In this document: one piece after another, positions 8,335 through 17,016 of the stretch
Layout of the letters: every line of letters begins with the position of its first letter
How positions within the stretch are numbered: position 1 is the first letter of the stretch
Source of the DNA: Proluteimonas luteida
Lineage (GTDB): Bacteria > Pseudomonadota > Gammaproteobacteria > Xanthomonadales > Xanthomonadaceae
Direction: 5' to 3'
DNA length: 64,000 bases
Assembly (NCBI RefSeq): GCF_021191695.1
Contig: NZ_JAIWPT010000003.1
Location: 248,001 to 312,000, forward strand
Notes under the pieces: model-generated
Databases searched by the model: none
The model's input: only the letters and a program-made list of their open reading frames with translations
What the model was told of the DNA's origin: nothing
Position numbers and translations under genes: made by a program

Positions 8335-9321
8335 ATGGGGCAACAGCAGATCCGGGATGCGCTGGAAGGCCGTCAGATCGCCGTGTATTTCTGCGCCGTC
8401 GCGTCGGCCGCGGCCGTCGCGTTGCTGGTGCCCGGCACCGCGACACTGGAGCGGGCGGTCAATCCGGCCCTCGCGCTGATGCTGTACGTGACCTTCCTGC
8501 AGGTGCCGGTGGCCGAGCTGCGGCGCGCGTTCGGCCGGTTCCGTTTCCTTGCGGCGCTGCTGGTCGCCAATTTCGTGGTGATTCCGCTGCTGGTGGCCGT
8601 CCTGGTCCAGCTGCTGCCCGCCGATCCGATGATCCGCCTGGGCGTGCTGCTGGTCCTGCTGGCGCCGTGCATCGATTACGTGGTCACGTTCTCCCATCTC
8701 GGCCGTGCCGACGCCCGCCTGCTGCTGGCCGCGACCCCGGTCCTGCTGATCGTCCAGATGGCGCTGCTGCCCGGTTATCTCGCCGTGTTTCTCGGCGAGG
8801 ATGCGGCGCGGCTCGTGCACATGGGGCCGTTCGTGCATGCGTTCACGTGGCTGATCCTGGTCCCGCTGCTGCTGGCCGCGCTGACCCAGGTCTGGGCCGC
8901 GAGAAGTCGCGCGGGTCGGCGCGTCGCCACGCTGCTCGGCGTGCTGCCGGTGCCGGCCACGGCGCTGGTGCTGTTCGTCGTGATCGCGGCCGTGGTGCCG
9001 CAGCTCGGTCCGGCCATCGGTCCGGCGCTGCGCGTCGTGCCGGTCTATCTCGCCTTCGCGATCGCCGCGCCGCTGCTGGGGTGGCTGGTCGCGCGCCGGT
9101 TCGGCCTGGAGGCGGCCGCGGGCCGGTCGGTCGCGTTCAGCGCGGGCACCCGCAATTCGCTGGTGGTGCTGCCGCTGGCGCTCGCGGTACCTGGCGCCAT
9201 TCCCGTCCTGCCCGCGGTCATCGTGACCCAGACGCTGGTGGAACTGCTGGGCGAACTGGTCTACGTGCGCGTGATCGCCAGGTGGGGGCGGGACGCGCCG
9301 GCGCCAGTGGCCTCCGGCTGA
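8335..9321 (+). CDS. Arsenite/bile-acid:sodium symporter-like (BASS superfamily) permease
   Basis: 328 residues, almost entirely hydrophobic, with about nine or ten membrane segments. The start at 8335 follows a GGAGA motif and gives MGQQQIRDAL. Segments include MLYVTFLQVPVAELRRAF, LLVLLAPCIDYVVTFSHLGR and, near the end, FSAGTRNSLVVLPLALAVP followed by VTQTLVELLGELVY. The CIDYV-FSHLG region and the AGTRNS motif resemble arsenite-efflux/ACR3-like and SBF members of the BASS fold, which carry anions such as arsenite or bile acids using ion gradients. No arsR, arsC or other arsenic gene is adjacent, so the substrate is open. It lies just downstream of the tandem repeat array. Confidence 0.8.
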   Translation: MGQQQIRDALEGRQIAVYFCAVASAAAVALLVPGTATLERAVNPALALMLYVTFLQVPVAELRRAFGRFRFLAALLVANFVVIPLLVAVLVQLLPADPMIRLGVLLVLLAPCIDYVVTFSHLGRADARLLLAATPVLLIVQMALLPGYLAVFLGEDAARLVHMGPFVHAFTWLILVPLLLAALTQVWAARSRAGRRVATLLGVLPVPATALVLFVVIAAVVPQLGPAIGPALRVVPVYLAFAIAAPLLGWLVARRFGLEAAAGRSVAFSAGTRNSLVVLPLALAVPGAIPVLPAVIVTQTLVELLGELVYVRVIARWGRDAPAPVASG

Positions 9322-9367
9322 CAGGGCCGCGGCGAGACTCCCGACGCGGACATGTGTCCGCGCGGGG

Positions 9368-10741
9368 TCACTGCGGGTCGGGCTGTCCGCGGTGCTGGCG
9401 GAAGATCCATTCGCGGATCGGCGCGATGCTGTAGGCGATACGCCAGGTGTTGCGGTGCCCGCTGGCGCCCGCGGCCGACTGTCCCGGCGGGATGACGGTC
9501 CCCGGGGCGAAGGTCACGTAGTTGATCGGGCTGCCCTCGGCGTCGATCGCGTCGAAGGCCTCGCGGAACTGCGCCGCGCTCCAGGTGCCGTCCCAGGTGG
9601 CGCGGCTGATCTTCGCGCCTTCCTGCGCCAGCACGTCGACGATGGCGTTCTGGCCGGGAAACGCCTTGGCGTCGTCCTGCGATACCAGGATCCACAGCTT
9701 CTGCCGGGCCAGCGGCTTCACCAGCGCCGGGTCCCACTGGCCGGCCACCAGGAACGACGCGGCGAAGAAGTCCGGGTACTTGATGTCCATCGCGATCGAC
9801 AGCATGCAGCCGCCCGACTGGCCGGTCGTGTAGAGGCGATCGCGGTCGATGCCGTACTCGTCGGCCAGCGCCCGGATCAGGTCGATGGTGGTGTCGAGCG
9901 CGTCCGAGGTACGCGAGTCGTCGTCGGCGATGATCTCGGTGAACTGCGGCGCCAGCACGAAGCACGGGCGGCTGGCCTGGTCGGCGGGACTGGCCCAGGC
10001 CACGGCGCCCAGCCCCTGGAACAGGGTGGTGCGGGTCACGTCGCTGGTCGCGCCGGCATCGTGCATGAACAGCACCAGCGGATAGGACTTCTCCGGGTCG
10101 TAGTCCTTCGGCACGAACAGGTTGTACCGGAGTGTCCTGCCGGTCGCGGGGTCGTGGAATTCCAGTTGCCGGAAATCGTCGACGATCAGGTTCTCGACCC
10201 GGCTGGTCTCCAGCGCGTGCCCGCTTGCGGGGATGACGCCGCCGTCGGCCGCGGCCAGCACGCCCGATTGCACGACGCTGGCCCGGGGTTCTCGGTAGAC
10301 GGTGTCGTAGGCCGGGATGTCGCCGGCCTTTCCGGGACCGCCGGCGCCGCCGGGCGACGCCTGGCCGGCGCGCTGCAGTTGCAGCTTCTCGGCGAGCAGG
10401 GCGTTGTCGTCCCCGGGCGACAGGCCGACGATGACGAAGCGGCCGGCGTCCGCGCGGTCGGCCGGGTTGGCCGACGTGCTCGTGTAGACGTCGGTGACGG
10501 TGCGGCCCTCGACCTGGAAATCCGATGCGGTCAGGCCGTCGCCACGGACCGGCGCATCGTATTCGACGGCCACCGCCGTCAGCCGGATGCCGTCGCCGAA
10601 CACCTCCGTGACCGCCGTGGCGGCCGTGGCGCGCGCCGCGCCGCGGGCGAGTGTGCGCGCCAGTGCGGGGACGCCGATCGCCACCAGCAGTCCGGCGGCG
10701 CCGCCCGTGACCAGAAACTTCCGACGCGTGTGGCTCTTCAT
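9368..10741 (-). CDS. Tat-exported alpha/beta hydrolase with N-terminal Ig-like domain
   Basis: 457 residues. The N-terminus MKSHTRRKFLVTGGAAGLLV is a twin-arginine signal (Arg6-Arg7). Residues about 42-110 look like an Ig-like/beta-sandwich module found before the catalytic domain in some secreted esterases. The hydrolase begins at about 187 (DDFRQLEFHDPATGRTLRYN). It has PLVLFMHDAG (oxyanion-side strand), the nucleophile elbow TTGQSGG (Ser309), VSQDD (about 354-357) as a possible acid, and GHRNTW (His429). It resembles the PHB-depolymerase/feruloyl-esterase group; the true substrate is unknown. The start has GGAG upstream in the leader. It is divergent from the S9 peptidase across 278 bp. 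Confidence 0.8.
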   Translation of the reverse strand: MKSHTRRKFLVTGGAAGLLVAIGVPALARTLARGAARATAATAVTEVFGDGIRLTAVAVEYDAPVRGDGLTASDFQVEGRTVTDVYTSTSANPADRADAGRFVIVGLSPGDDNALLAEKLQLQRAGQASPGGAGGPGKAGDIPAYDTVYREPRASVVQSGVLAAADGGVIPASGHALETSRVENLIVDDFRQLEFHDPATGRTLRYNLFVPKDYDPEKSYPLVLFMHDAGATSDVTRTTLFQGLGAVAWASPADQASRPCFVLAPQFTEIIADDDSRTSDALDTTIDLIRALADEYGIDRDRLYTTGQSGGCMLSIAMDIKYPDFFAASFLVAGQWDPALVKPLARQKLWILVSQDDAKAFPGQNAIVDVLAQEGAKISRATWDGTWSAAQFREAFDAIDAEGSPINYVTFAPGTVIPPGQSAAGASGHRNTWRIAYSIAPIREWIFRQHRGQPDPQ

Positions 10742-11019
10742 TTCGTCATCTCCGATGCCGGGCGTCCGCGCCGGCGGGTCAGGCCCGCTCCGGATGCCGC
10801 GCCGCGGCAGGGCATCGGCGGGCTGCGCGCTTCGCGGGCGGATCTGGATGATAGTCCCGCGTTTCCCGTCGCGGAGAAACCCGCCGCGGAGGACGCGTCG
10901 CCGTGAACCACCGGCTGTGGCCGCCTGCATGACCTCTGGGAGGGCCGGCAGGCCGGAGGCGCTGATATGGTGGCCGGTCGGGTGCGTCGGGGACGCGCCG
11001 TCAATCCGGGGAGCGAACG

Positions 11020-13521
11020 ATGCGGGTATCGACACGAATTCGGGCCGTGGCGCGCAGGCGCCATGCGTGGATCGCCTGCGTGCTGCTGGCGCCGGCCGTC
11101 GTCTTCGCGCAGGCGATGCCGGCCAATGGCGAGGACGGATACCGCACCCCGCCGCCGGCGCTGCAGGCGATCGTCGACGCCCCGCGCCCGCCGCGGCTGT
11201 CGCTGGGCCCCAGGCGCGACCTGGTCGCGTTCCTGCAGACGCCGGCGCTGCCGGGCATCGCCGAGGTTGCACAGCCCGAACTCAAGCTCGCCGGCCTGCG
11301 CATCAATCCGCGCACCTATGCGGCGAGCCGCGCCAGCTTCGTCACCGACCTGTGGCTCAAGCCGGTCGAGGGCGGCGAGGACCTGCGCATCGCCGGCCTG
11401 CCGCAGCCGCTGGCGCTGGGCACGATGGCGTGGTCGCCGGACCAGCGCTTCATCGCCTTCACCCATACCGACACGCCTGCCGGCGTGGTCGAGCTGTGGC
11501 TGGTGGACGTCGCCGCGCGCCAGGCGCGGCGCGCGACCGCGCAGCCGCTGAACACCGTCATCGGCAGCGGTTTCGAGTGGATGCCCGACAGCCGGCGGCT
11601 GCTGGTGCGGCTGCGGCCGCAGGACCAGGGCGACGCGCCGCAGGGCGACGGCATCCCCACCGGCCCGGCGATCCAGCAGACCGGGCCGGGCGGCAGCGTG
11701 CAGCAGATCCGCACCTACCAGGACCTGCTGCGCAACGAGGACGATGCGCGCGTGTTCGCGCATTACCTGACCTCGCAGCTGGCGCTGGTCGCGCTCGACG
11801 GCACGGTCACGCCGCTGGACGCACCGGCGCTGCACATCGGTGCGACGCCGTCGCCGGACGGTCGGCACGTGCTGCGCCAGCGCCTAGCGCGCCCGTTCTC
11901 GTACCTGGTGCCGTATTCGCGGTTCCCGCGCACGATCGACGTCATCGGGCTCGACGGCCGCGTGCGGCATACGGTTGCCGAACTGCCGCTGGTCGAGGGC
12001 CTGCCGGTCGGCAACGACGCGGTGCCGACCGGCGTGCGTTCGATCGGCTGGCGCAGCGACGCGCCGGCGACGCTGGTCTGGGCCGAGGCGCAGGACGGCG
12101 GCGATCCCGCGCGCGAGGCATCGGTGCGCGACGTGGTCTACATGCAGGCCGCGCCGTTCCGCGATGCGCCCGCGGTGCTGGCCGAGCTGTCGATGCGCTA
12201 CGGCGGTACCCAGTGGGGCAACGGCGAACTCGCCCTGCTGGCCGAATACTGGTGGCGCACGCGGCAGGTCCGCGAATGGCGCTTGCGCCCGGACGTCGCC
12301 GGCAGCACGCCGGCGCTGCTGCGCGACGGCTCGTTCGAGGACCGCTATGCCGATCCCGGCACCGCGGTCACGATGCCCGACGACAACGGCAGGCAGCGGC
12401 TGCTGATCGCCGCCGACGGCGACAGCGTCTACCGCATCGGCGACGGCGCCTCGGACGAGGGCGACCGCCCGTTCCTGGACCGCCACAACCTGGCCGACGG
12501 CAGCAGCACCCGGCTGTTCCAGTCGCAGGCACCGCATTACGAGGCACCGGCCGCGCTGCTCGACGCCGGCGCGACCCGCCTGCTGACCACACGCGAGTCG
12601 CCCACCGAGCCGGCGAACTACTACCTGCGCGACCTGCAGGCGGCCGACGGCGCCGCACCGGTGCCGCTGACCGCGTTCCCGCATCCCACGCCGCAGCTGC
12701 GCGACGTACACAAGGAACTGGTCCGCTTCAAGCGCCGCGACGGCGTGGACCTGACCGGCACGCTGTACCTGCCGGCCGGCTACGATGCCGCGCGCGACGG
12801 CCCGCTGCCGCTGCTGATGTGGGCCTATCCGGGCGAGTTCAAATCGGCGGACGCCGCCGGCCAGGTCACCGATTCGCCATACCGCTTCAATGCGATCGGC
12901 TACTGGGGCCCGCAGGCCTACCTGGCGACCGGCTACGCGGTCTTCAGCGACGTGTCGATGCCGATCATCGGCGAGGGCGACGCCGAGCCCAACGACACCT
13001 ACATCGAGCAGCTGGTGGCGAGCGCCGAGGCCGCGATCGACGAGGTCGTGCGTCGCGGCGTGGCCGACCGCCGCCGCATCGCCATCGGCGGGCATTCCTA
13101 CGGCGCCTTCATGACCGGCAACCTGCTGGCGCATTCGCGCCTGTTCGCCGCCGGCATCGCCCGCAGCGGCGCGTACAACCGCACGCTGACCCCGTTCGGC
13201 TTCCAGGCCGAGGAGCGCAACTACTGGCAGGCGCAGGACACCTACCTGAAGATGTCGCCGTTCAACTACGCCGACCGGATCAAGGATCCGATCCTGCTGA
13301 TCCATGGCGAGGAGGACAACAACTCCGGCACCTTCCCGCTGCAGAGCGAGCGCATGTTCGCCGCGATCAAGGGCCTGGGCGGCAACGCGCGGCTGGTGAT
13401 GCTGCCGAAGGAGTCGCACGGCTACCGCGCGCGCGAGTCGATCCTGCACATGCTCTACGAGACCGATGCGTGGCTCGACCGCTACGTGAAGCACCGCCCG
13501 CAGGAGGATGCGGCGCCGTAG
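11020..13521 (+). CDS. Secreted S9-family prolyl-oligopeptidase-like serine peptidase (glutamyl endopeptidase type)
   Basis: 833 residues with a Sec-type leader (basic MRVSTRIRAVARRRH, hydrophobic ACVLLAPAVVFA, cleavage after FAQA). The long middle is a beta-propeller-like region (for example LGTMAWSPDQRFIAFTHTDT, FEWMPDSRRLLVRL). The C-terminal alpha/beta-hydrolase domain carries GGHSYGAFM (Ser693), LLIHGEEDNN (acid) and ESHGYRARES (His). TLYLPAGYD and LMWAYPGEFKSADAAG match the S9D/glutamyl-peptidase branch seen in Xanthomonadaceae and chloroplasts. It probably degrades peptides in the periplasm. It converges with the Anbu operon across a pair of GC hairpins. Confidence 0.9.
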   Translation: MRVSTRIRAVARRRHAWIACVLLAPAVVFAQAMPANGEDGYRTPPPALQAIVDAPRPPRLSLGPRRDLVAFLQTPALPGIAEVAQPELKLAGLRINPRTYAASRASFVTDLWLKPVEGGEDLRIAGLPQPLALGTMAWSPDQRFIAFTHTDTPAGVVELWLVDVAARQARRATAQPLNTVIGSGFEWMPDSRRLLVRLRPQDQGDAPQGDGIPTGPAIQQTGPGGSVQQIRTYQDLLRNEDDARVFAHYLTSQLALVALDGTVTPLDAPALHIGATPSPDGRHVLRQRLARPFSYLVPYSRFPRTIDVIGLDGRVRHTVAELPLVEGLPVGNDAVPTGVRSIGWRSDAPATLVWAEAQDGGDPAREASVRDVVYMQAAPFRDAPAVLAELSMRYGGTQWGNGELALLAEYWWRTRQVREWRLRPDVAGSTPALLRDGSFEDRYADPGTAVTMPDDNGRQRLLIAADGDSVYRIGDGASDEGDRPFLDRHNLADGSSTRLFQSQAPHYEAPAALLDAGATRLLTTRESPTEPANYYLRDLQAADGAAPVPLTAFPHPTPQLRDVHKELVRFKRRDGVDLTGTLYLPAGYDAARDGPLPLLMWAYPGEFKSADAAGQVTDSPYRFNAIGYWGPQAYLATGYAVFSDVSMPIIGEGDAEPNDTYIEQLVASAEAAIDEVVRRGVADRRRIAIGGHSYGAFMTGNLLAHSRLFAAGIARSGAYNRTLTPFGFQAEERNYWQAQDTYLKMSPFNYADRIKDPILLIHGEEDNNSGTFPLQSERMFAAIKGLGGNARLVMLPKESHGYRARESILHMLYETDAWLDRYVKHRPQEDAAP

Positions 13522-13575
13522 GGCGGGCTCGACCCGCCATCGTCATCGCGGCGGCACGGCGGGTCGGGACCCGCC
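13522..13575. terminator. Two GC hairpins between convergent S9 peptidase and Anbu genes
   Basis: GGCGGG/CCCGCC pair at 13522-13538, and GGCGGGT/ACCCGCC pair across a CGGG loop at 13558-13575. Neither has a U-tract. Similar GGCGGGTCGNNCCCGCC arrays follow genes elsewhere in the window (for example near 31330-31375), so they may be repeat-derived 3'-end hairpins. Confidence 0.5.
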
Positions 13576-13581
13576 AGCCGC

Positions 13582-14313
13582 TCACGCCCAGTCGGGCAGC
13601 GGCAATGCCTCGACCGCGCGGCGCATGCTGGTGTTCCAGCTGTCGCGGATCGCCTGCAGGTAGGGGTCGTCGTCCTCGAAACGCTGCTGGATCTCGACCT
13701 TGAGGCTGTCGCGGCGGTAAACCAGCAGGTCGATCGGGGTGCCGACCGACAGGTTCGAGCGGATCGTCGAGTCGAACGACACCAGCGTGCACTTGGCGGC
13801 CTCGACCAGGCTGGTGTGCGAGGAGATCACCCGGTCGAGGATCGGCTTGCCGAACTTGATCTCGCCGGTCTGGAAGAACGGCGTCTCGTCGGAACTCTCG
13901 ATGAAGTTGCCTTCCGAGTACACCAGGAACAGCCGCGGCGCCTCGCCCCTGATCTGGCCGCCGACGATGAACGAGCCGGTCGGGTCGATGCCGCTGTCGC
14001 GCAGGTAGGCCTCGTCGCGGCTGCGGATCTCGCGCATCGCGTCGCCGACCAGCTGCGCGACCTGGAACATCGACTGCGCGTTGAGGATGCCGAGGCTGCC
14101 GGTCTCGTGCCGCGAGCGGTGTTCCAGCAGGTTGAGCACGTTCTGGGTCAGCGACAGGTTGCCGGCGGACAGGGTGACCACGACGCGCTCGCCGTCCTGT
14201 GCGAACACCCGCATCTTGCCGGCGCGGCGGACATGGTCGACGCCCGCGTTGGTGCGCGAGTCGGAGGCCAGGATCAGGCCGTCGTCGAGGTTCAGTCCGA
14301 TGCAGTAGGTCAT
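13582..14313 (-). CDS. Anbu: proteasome-like (HslV-related) Ntn peptidase
   Basis: 243 residues. MTYCIGLNLDDGLILASDSR is the characteristic Anbu opening, with Thr2 as the presumed N-terminal nucleophile and the SDSRTNAGVD block that follows. GKMRVFAQDGERVVVTLSAGNLS and GSFIVGGQI complete the Ntn-hydrolase fold. Anbu (COG3484) is an ancestral proteasome/HslV relative that forms rings or helices and is thought to act without a dedicated ATPase. It is the last gene of a minus-strand operon after a circularly permuted ATP-grasp and an alpha-E protein, the usual company of Anbu. The commonly present transglutaminase-like gene is not here. Substrate and physiological role are unsettled in the family. 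Confidence 0.93.
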   Translation of the reverse strand: MTYCIGLNLDDGLILASDSRTNAGVDHVRRAGKMRVFAQDGERVVVTLSAGNLSLTQNVLNLLEHRSRHETGSLGILNAQSMFQVAQLVGDAMREIRSRDEAYLRDSGIDPTGSFIVGGQIRGEAPRLFLVYSEGNFIESSDETPFFQTGEIKFGKPILDRVISSHTSLVEAAKCTLVSFDSTIRSNLSVGTPIDLLVYRRDSLKVEIQQRFEDDDPYLQAIRDSWNTSMRRAVEALPLPDWA

Positions 14314-14377
14314 GGAGTGGGCAGGCCTGGGGGTGAGCGGGCAGGGCGCAATTGTGCACGCTGCGGGTGCGCGCGTG

Positions 14378-15388
14378 TCACGCCGAGGTCTGCCATTGCG
14401 CCTGGCGGGTCGCGGTCGGGCCCGACGGCAGCGCGCTGGCGGTGCTCATGAACTGCCGGTGGATCTCGGCGCCCAGGCCCGCCAGCCGCGCCATGGTGTC
14501 CTGCAGCCAGGCCTCCATGCCGCCGGCGATGATCTCGTCGATGCGCGCGTAGCGCGACTGCGCGGCCAGGGCGCCGGCCTGGCGGACCACTTCCAGCGGC
14601 GTGCCGCCCGACAGCGCCTGCAGGATCCGGTGGGCGGCGCCGAGGCAGGTCTGCAGCGAGCGCGGGTTGTCGCTGTTGAGCAGCATCAGCGAGGCAACGC
14701 CGGCCGGGCTGACCGAGTCGCGGTAGAGCCGGCGGTAGGTCTCGAATGCCGACAGCGACTGCAGCAGCGCGCTCCACTGGAAATACTGCACCGCGTCGCG
14801 CGCCTCGCCGGTCTCGGGCAGGTCGTCGTCGCTGCTGATCAGGTCGAGCAGGCGGATCGCCCAGTCGGCGCGCTCGATGAACGCGCCCAGCTGCAGGAAG
14901 TGGTAGCCCTCGCCGCGCCCCAGGGTGCCGATGGTGACGCCGCGGAACGAGGCCGATCGGGTCTTGACCCATTCCAGCGTGTCGCTGAGGCCGTTCATGC
15001 GCAGCCGCGTGGCGTCGAGGCGGCGCATCTCCAGCCACGAGGTGTTGAGGTCCTCGTACATCTCGGCGGTGATCGCCACGCGCTGCGCGCGTGCGTTCTC
15101 GCGCGCACGCAGCAGGCAGCTGTGGATCGAGTTGGGATTGGCGGGCGACAGCAGCAGGTGGTGGACCACGCCCTCGGCGTCGATCGTGGCGTGGCTGGCG
15201 GCGTAGCTGCCGGCGATGCCCAGCGAGTCCAGCGCGCGGCGCCATGGCGCGGCCGTGGCCTTGCCGCGGTCCAGGCGCTCGGGCAGCAGCGCGATGCGCT
15301 GGGCGATGTCCAGCAGGCGGGCGGTGTTCTCGGCGCGCTCGATGCTGCGCGCCACCCAGTACAGGTCTTCGGCGGTTCGGCACAGCAC
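14378..15388 (-). CDS. Alpha-E domain protein (DUF403)
   Basis: 336 residues, all-helical in appearance, beginning with GTG at 15388, three bases after the stop codon of the ATP-grasp gene, so translation is likely coupled. The N-terminal signature LCRTAEDLYWVARSIERAEN followed by TARLLDIAQRI is the defining conserved segment of alpha-E proteins. Later blocks include AEMYEDLNTSWLEMR and LGRGEGYHFLQLGAFIERAD. Alpha-E proteins always travel with circularly permuted ATP-grasp enzymes and are predicted to help in ATP-dependent peptide-bond synthesis or tagging. Biochemical function is unproven. A 64-bp gap separates it from Anbu. Confidence 0.92.
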   Translation of the reverse strand: MLCRTAEDLYWVARSIERAENTARLLDIAQRIALLPERLDRGKATAAPWRRALDSLGIAGSYAASHATIDAEGVVHHLLLSPANPNSIHSCLLRARENARAQRVAITAEMYEDLNTSWLEMRRLDATRLRMNGLSDTLEWVKTRSASFRGVTIGTLGRGEGYHFLQLGAFIERADWAIRLLDLISSDDDLPETGEARDAVQYFQWSALLQSLSAFETYRRLYRDSVSPAGVASLMLLNSDNPRSLQTCLGAAHRILQALSGGTPLEVVRQAGALAAQSRYARIDEIIAGGMEAWLQDTMARLAGLGAEIHRQFMSTASALPSGPTATRQAQWQTSA

Positions 15389-15391
15389 GCG

Positions 15392-16804
15392 TCAGTTCTC
15401 CATGATCCAGGTGTCCTTGGTACCGCCGCCCTGCGAGGAGTTGACCACCAGCGAGCCCTCGCGCAGCGCGACGCGGGTCAGCCCGCCGGGGATCACGTGG
15501 ATGCGGCGGCCGCTGAGGATGTAGGGGCGCAGGTCGATGTGGCGCGGCGCCAGGCCGCTCTCGACGAAGGTCGGGCAGGTCGACAGCGACAGCGTCGGCT
15601 GGGCGATGTAGTTGTCCGGATCGGCGAGGATGCGCTGCCGGAACGCCTCGATCTCGGCGCGGGTCGAGGCCGGTCCCACCAGCATGCCGTAGCCGCCGGC
15701 GCCGTGGACTTCCTTGACCACCAGCTCGGGCAGGCGTTCGAGGGTGTACTTGAGGTCGTCGGGATTGCGCAGCTGCCAGGTCGGCACGTTGTGCAGGATC
15801 GGCTCCTCGCTGAGGTAGTAGCGGATCATGTCCGGCACGTAGGGATACACCGACTTGTCGTCGCCGACGCCGGTGCCCGGCGCGTTCGCCAGGGTGACGT
15901 TGCCGGCGCGGTAGGCGCCGAACAGCCCGGGTACGCCGAGCATCGACTCGGGCCGGAACACGGTCGGGTCGAGGAAGTCGTCGTTGATGCGGCGGTAGAT
16001 GGCGTGTACCCGCTGCGCGCCGCGCGTGGTCTGCGCGTAGACCATCTCGTCCTTGACGAACAGGTCCGCGCCCTCGACCAGATCCACGCCCATCTGCTGG
16101 GCGAGGAAGGCATGCTCGAAATAGGCCGAATTGGCCGCGCCCGGGGTCAGCACCGCGACCACCGGATTGTCGATGTTGGCCGGCGCGCACTGGCGCAGGA
16201 TGTCGAACAGCGCGTCGGGATAGCGCTCCACCGGCGCGATCTGCTGGCGCGCGAACAGCTCGGGGATCAGCCGCGCCATCATCCTGCGGTTCTCCAGCAT
16301 GTACGACACGCCGGAGGCGACGCGCAGGTTGTCCTCCAGCACGTAGTACTCGCCGTCGCCGGCGCGGACCAGGTCGATGCCCGAGACGTGCGAGTAGACA
16401 TTGCCGGCGAGCTTGAGCCCCTGCATTTCCCTGCGGTATTCGCTGTTGCCCAGCACCAGTTCGGTGGGGATGCGGCCGTCGCGCAGGATCCGCTGCTCGC
16501 CGTAGATGTCGCCCAGGAACAGGTTCAGCGCATGCACGCGCTGGCGCAGGCCGGCCTCGAGCATGCGCCACTCGCCGGCCGGCACGATCCGCGGCACGAT
16601 GTCGAACGGGATCAGGCGCTCGTTGCCGGTTTCCTCGCCGTAGACCGAGAAGGTGATGCCGACGCGGTGGAAGGAGATCTCCGCCTGGCGCCGCTTGTGC
16701 GCGACTTCCTCGGGCGGGGTCCGTTGCAGCCAGTCGTCGAACGCGCGGTAGTGCGGACGGACGTTGCCGTCGGCATCGAGCATTTCGTCGTAACTGGCGG
16801 GCAT
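15392..16804 (-). CDS. Circularly permuted ATP-grasp protein (DUF404/407/COG2308 type)
   Basis: 470 residues, first gene of the Anbu operon. Start MPASYDEMLDADGNVRPHYR is the usual N-terminus. Conserved blocks are VYGEETGNERLIPFDIVPR, VHALNLFLGDIYGEQ, YYVLEDNLRVASGVSYMLEN (metal/ATP-binding E and N residues), LPELVVKEVHGAGGYGMLVGP (lysine and glycine-rich loop) and FVESGLAPRHIDLRPYILSG. The enzyme is predicted to use ATP to ligate an amine to a carboxylate on a peptide. The natural substrate is unknown. No ribosome-binding or promoter feature stands out in the 212 bp before metK's end, part of which holds the metK terminator. Confidence 0.93.
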   Translation of the reverse strand: MPASYDEMLDADGNVRPHYRAFDDWLQRTPPEEVAHKRRQAEISFHRVGITFSVYGEETGNERLIPFDIVPRIVPAGEWRMLEAGLRQRVHALNLFLGDIYGEQRILRDGRIPTELVLGNSEYRREMQGLKLAGNVYSHVSGIDLVRAGDGEYYVLEDNLRVASGVSYMLENRRMMARLIPELFARQQIAPVERYPDALFDILRQCAPANIDNPVVAVLTPGAANSAYFEHAFLAQQMGVDLVEGADLFVKDEMVYAQTTRGAQRVHAIYRRINDDFLDPTVFRPESMLGVPGLFGAYRAGNVTLANAPGTGVGDDKSVYPYVPDMIRYYLSEEPILHNVPTWQLRNPDDLKYTLERLPELVVKEVHGAGGYGMLVGPASTRAEIEAFRQRILADPDNYIAQPTLSLSTCPTFVESGLAPRHIDLRPYILSGRRIHVIPGGLTRVALREGSLVVNSSQGGGTKDTWIMEN

Positions 16805-16957
16805 CGTGGACGGGCTCCGGGAGAGGCGCGGCGCTGTGCTGCACTGCACAGATAGCATGCGAACTCCGCAATGCACAACGGGTGATCGCATCGGGCCGGG
16901 ACGGAAGGTGGCGGGACGTGGCGATCGTCGATGGCTGTCCCGCCCGGGAGAAGCACC

Positions 16958-16989
16958 GGAAAAGGAACGGGCCGCAGAAGCGGCCCGTT
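16958..16989 (-). terminator. Rho-independent terminator of metK
   Basis: On the minus strand AACGGGCCGC-TTCT-GCGGCCCGTT forms a 10-bp stem followed by CCTTTTCC. It lies 28 bp beyond the metK stop codon. Confidence 0.85.
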
Positions 16990-17016
16990 CGTCGACGCGC
17001 GATGGATGCGACGCCT

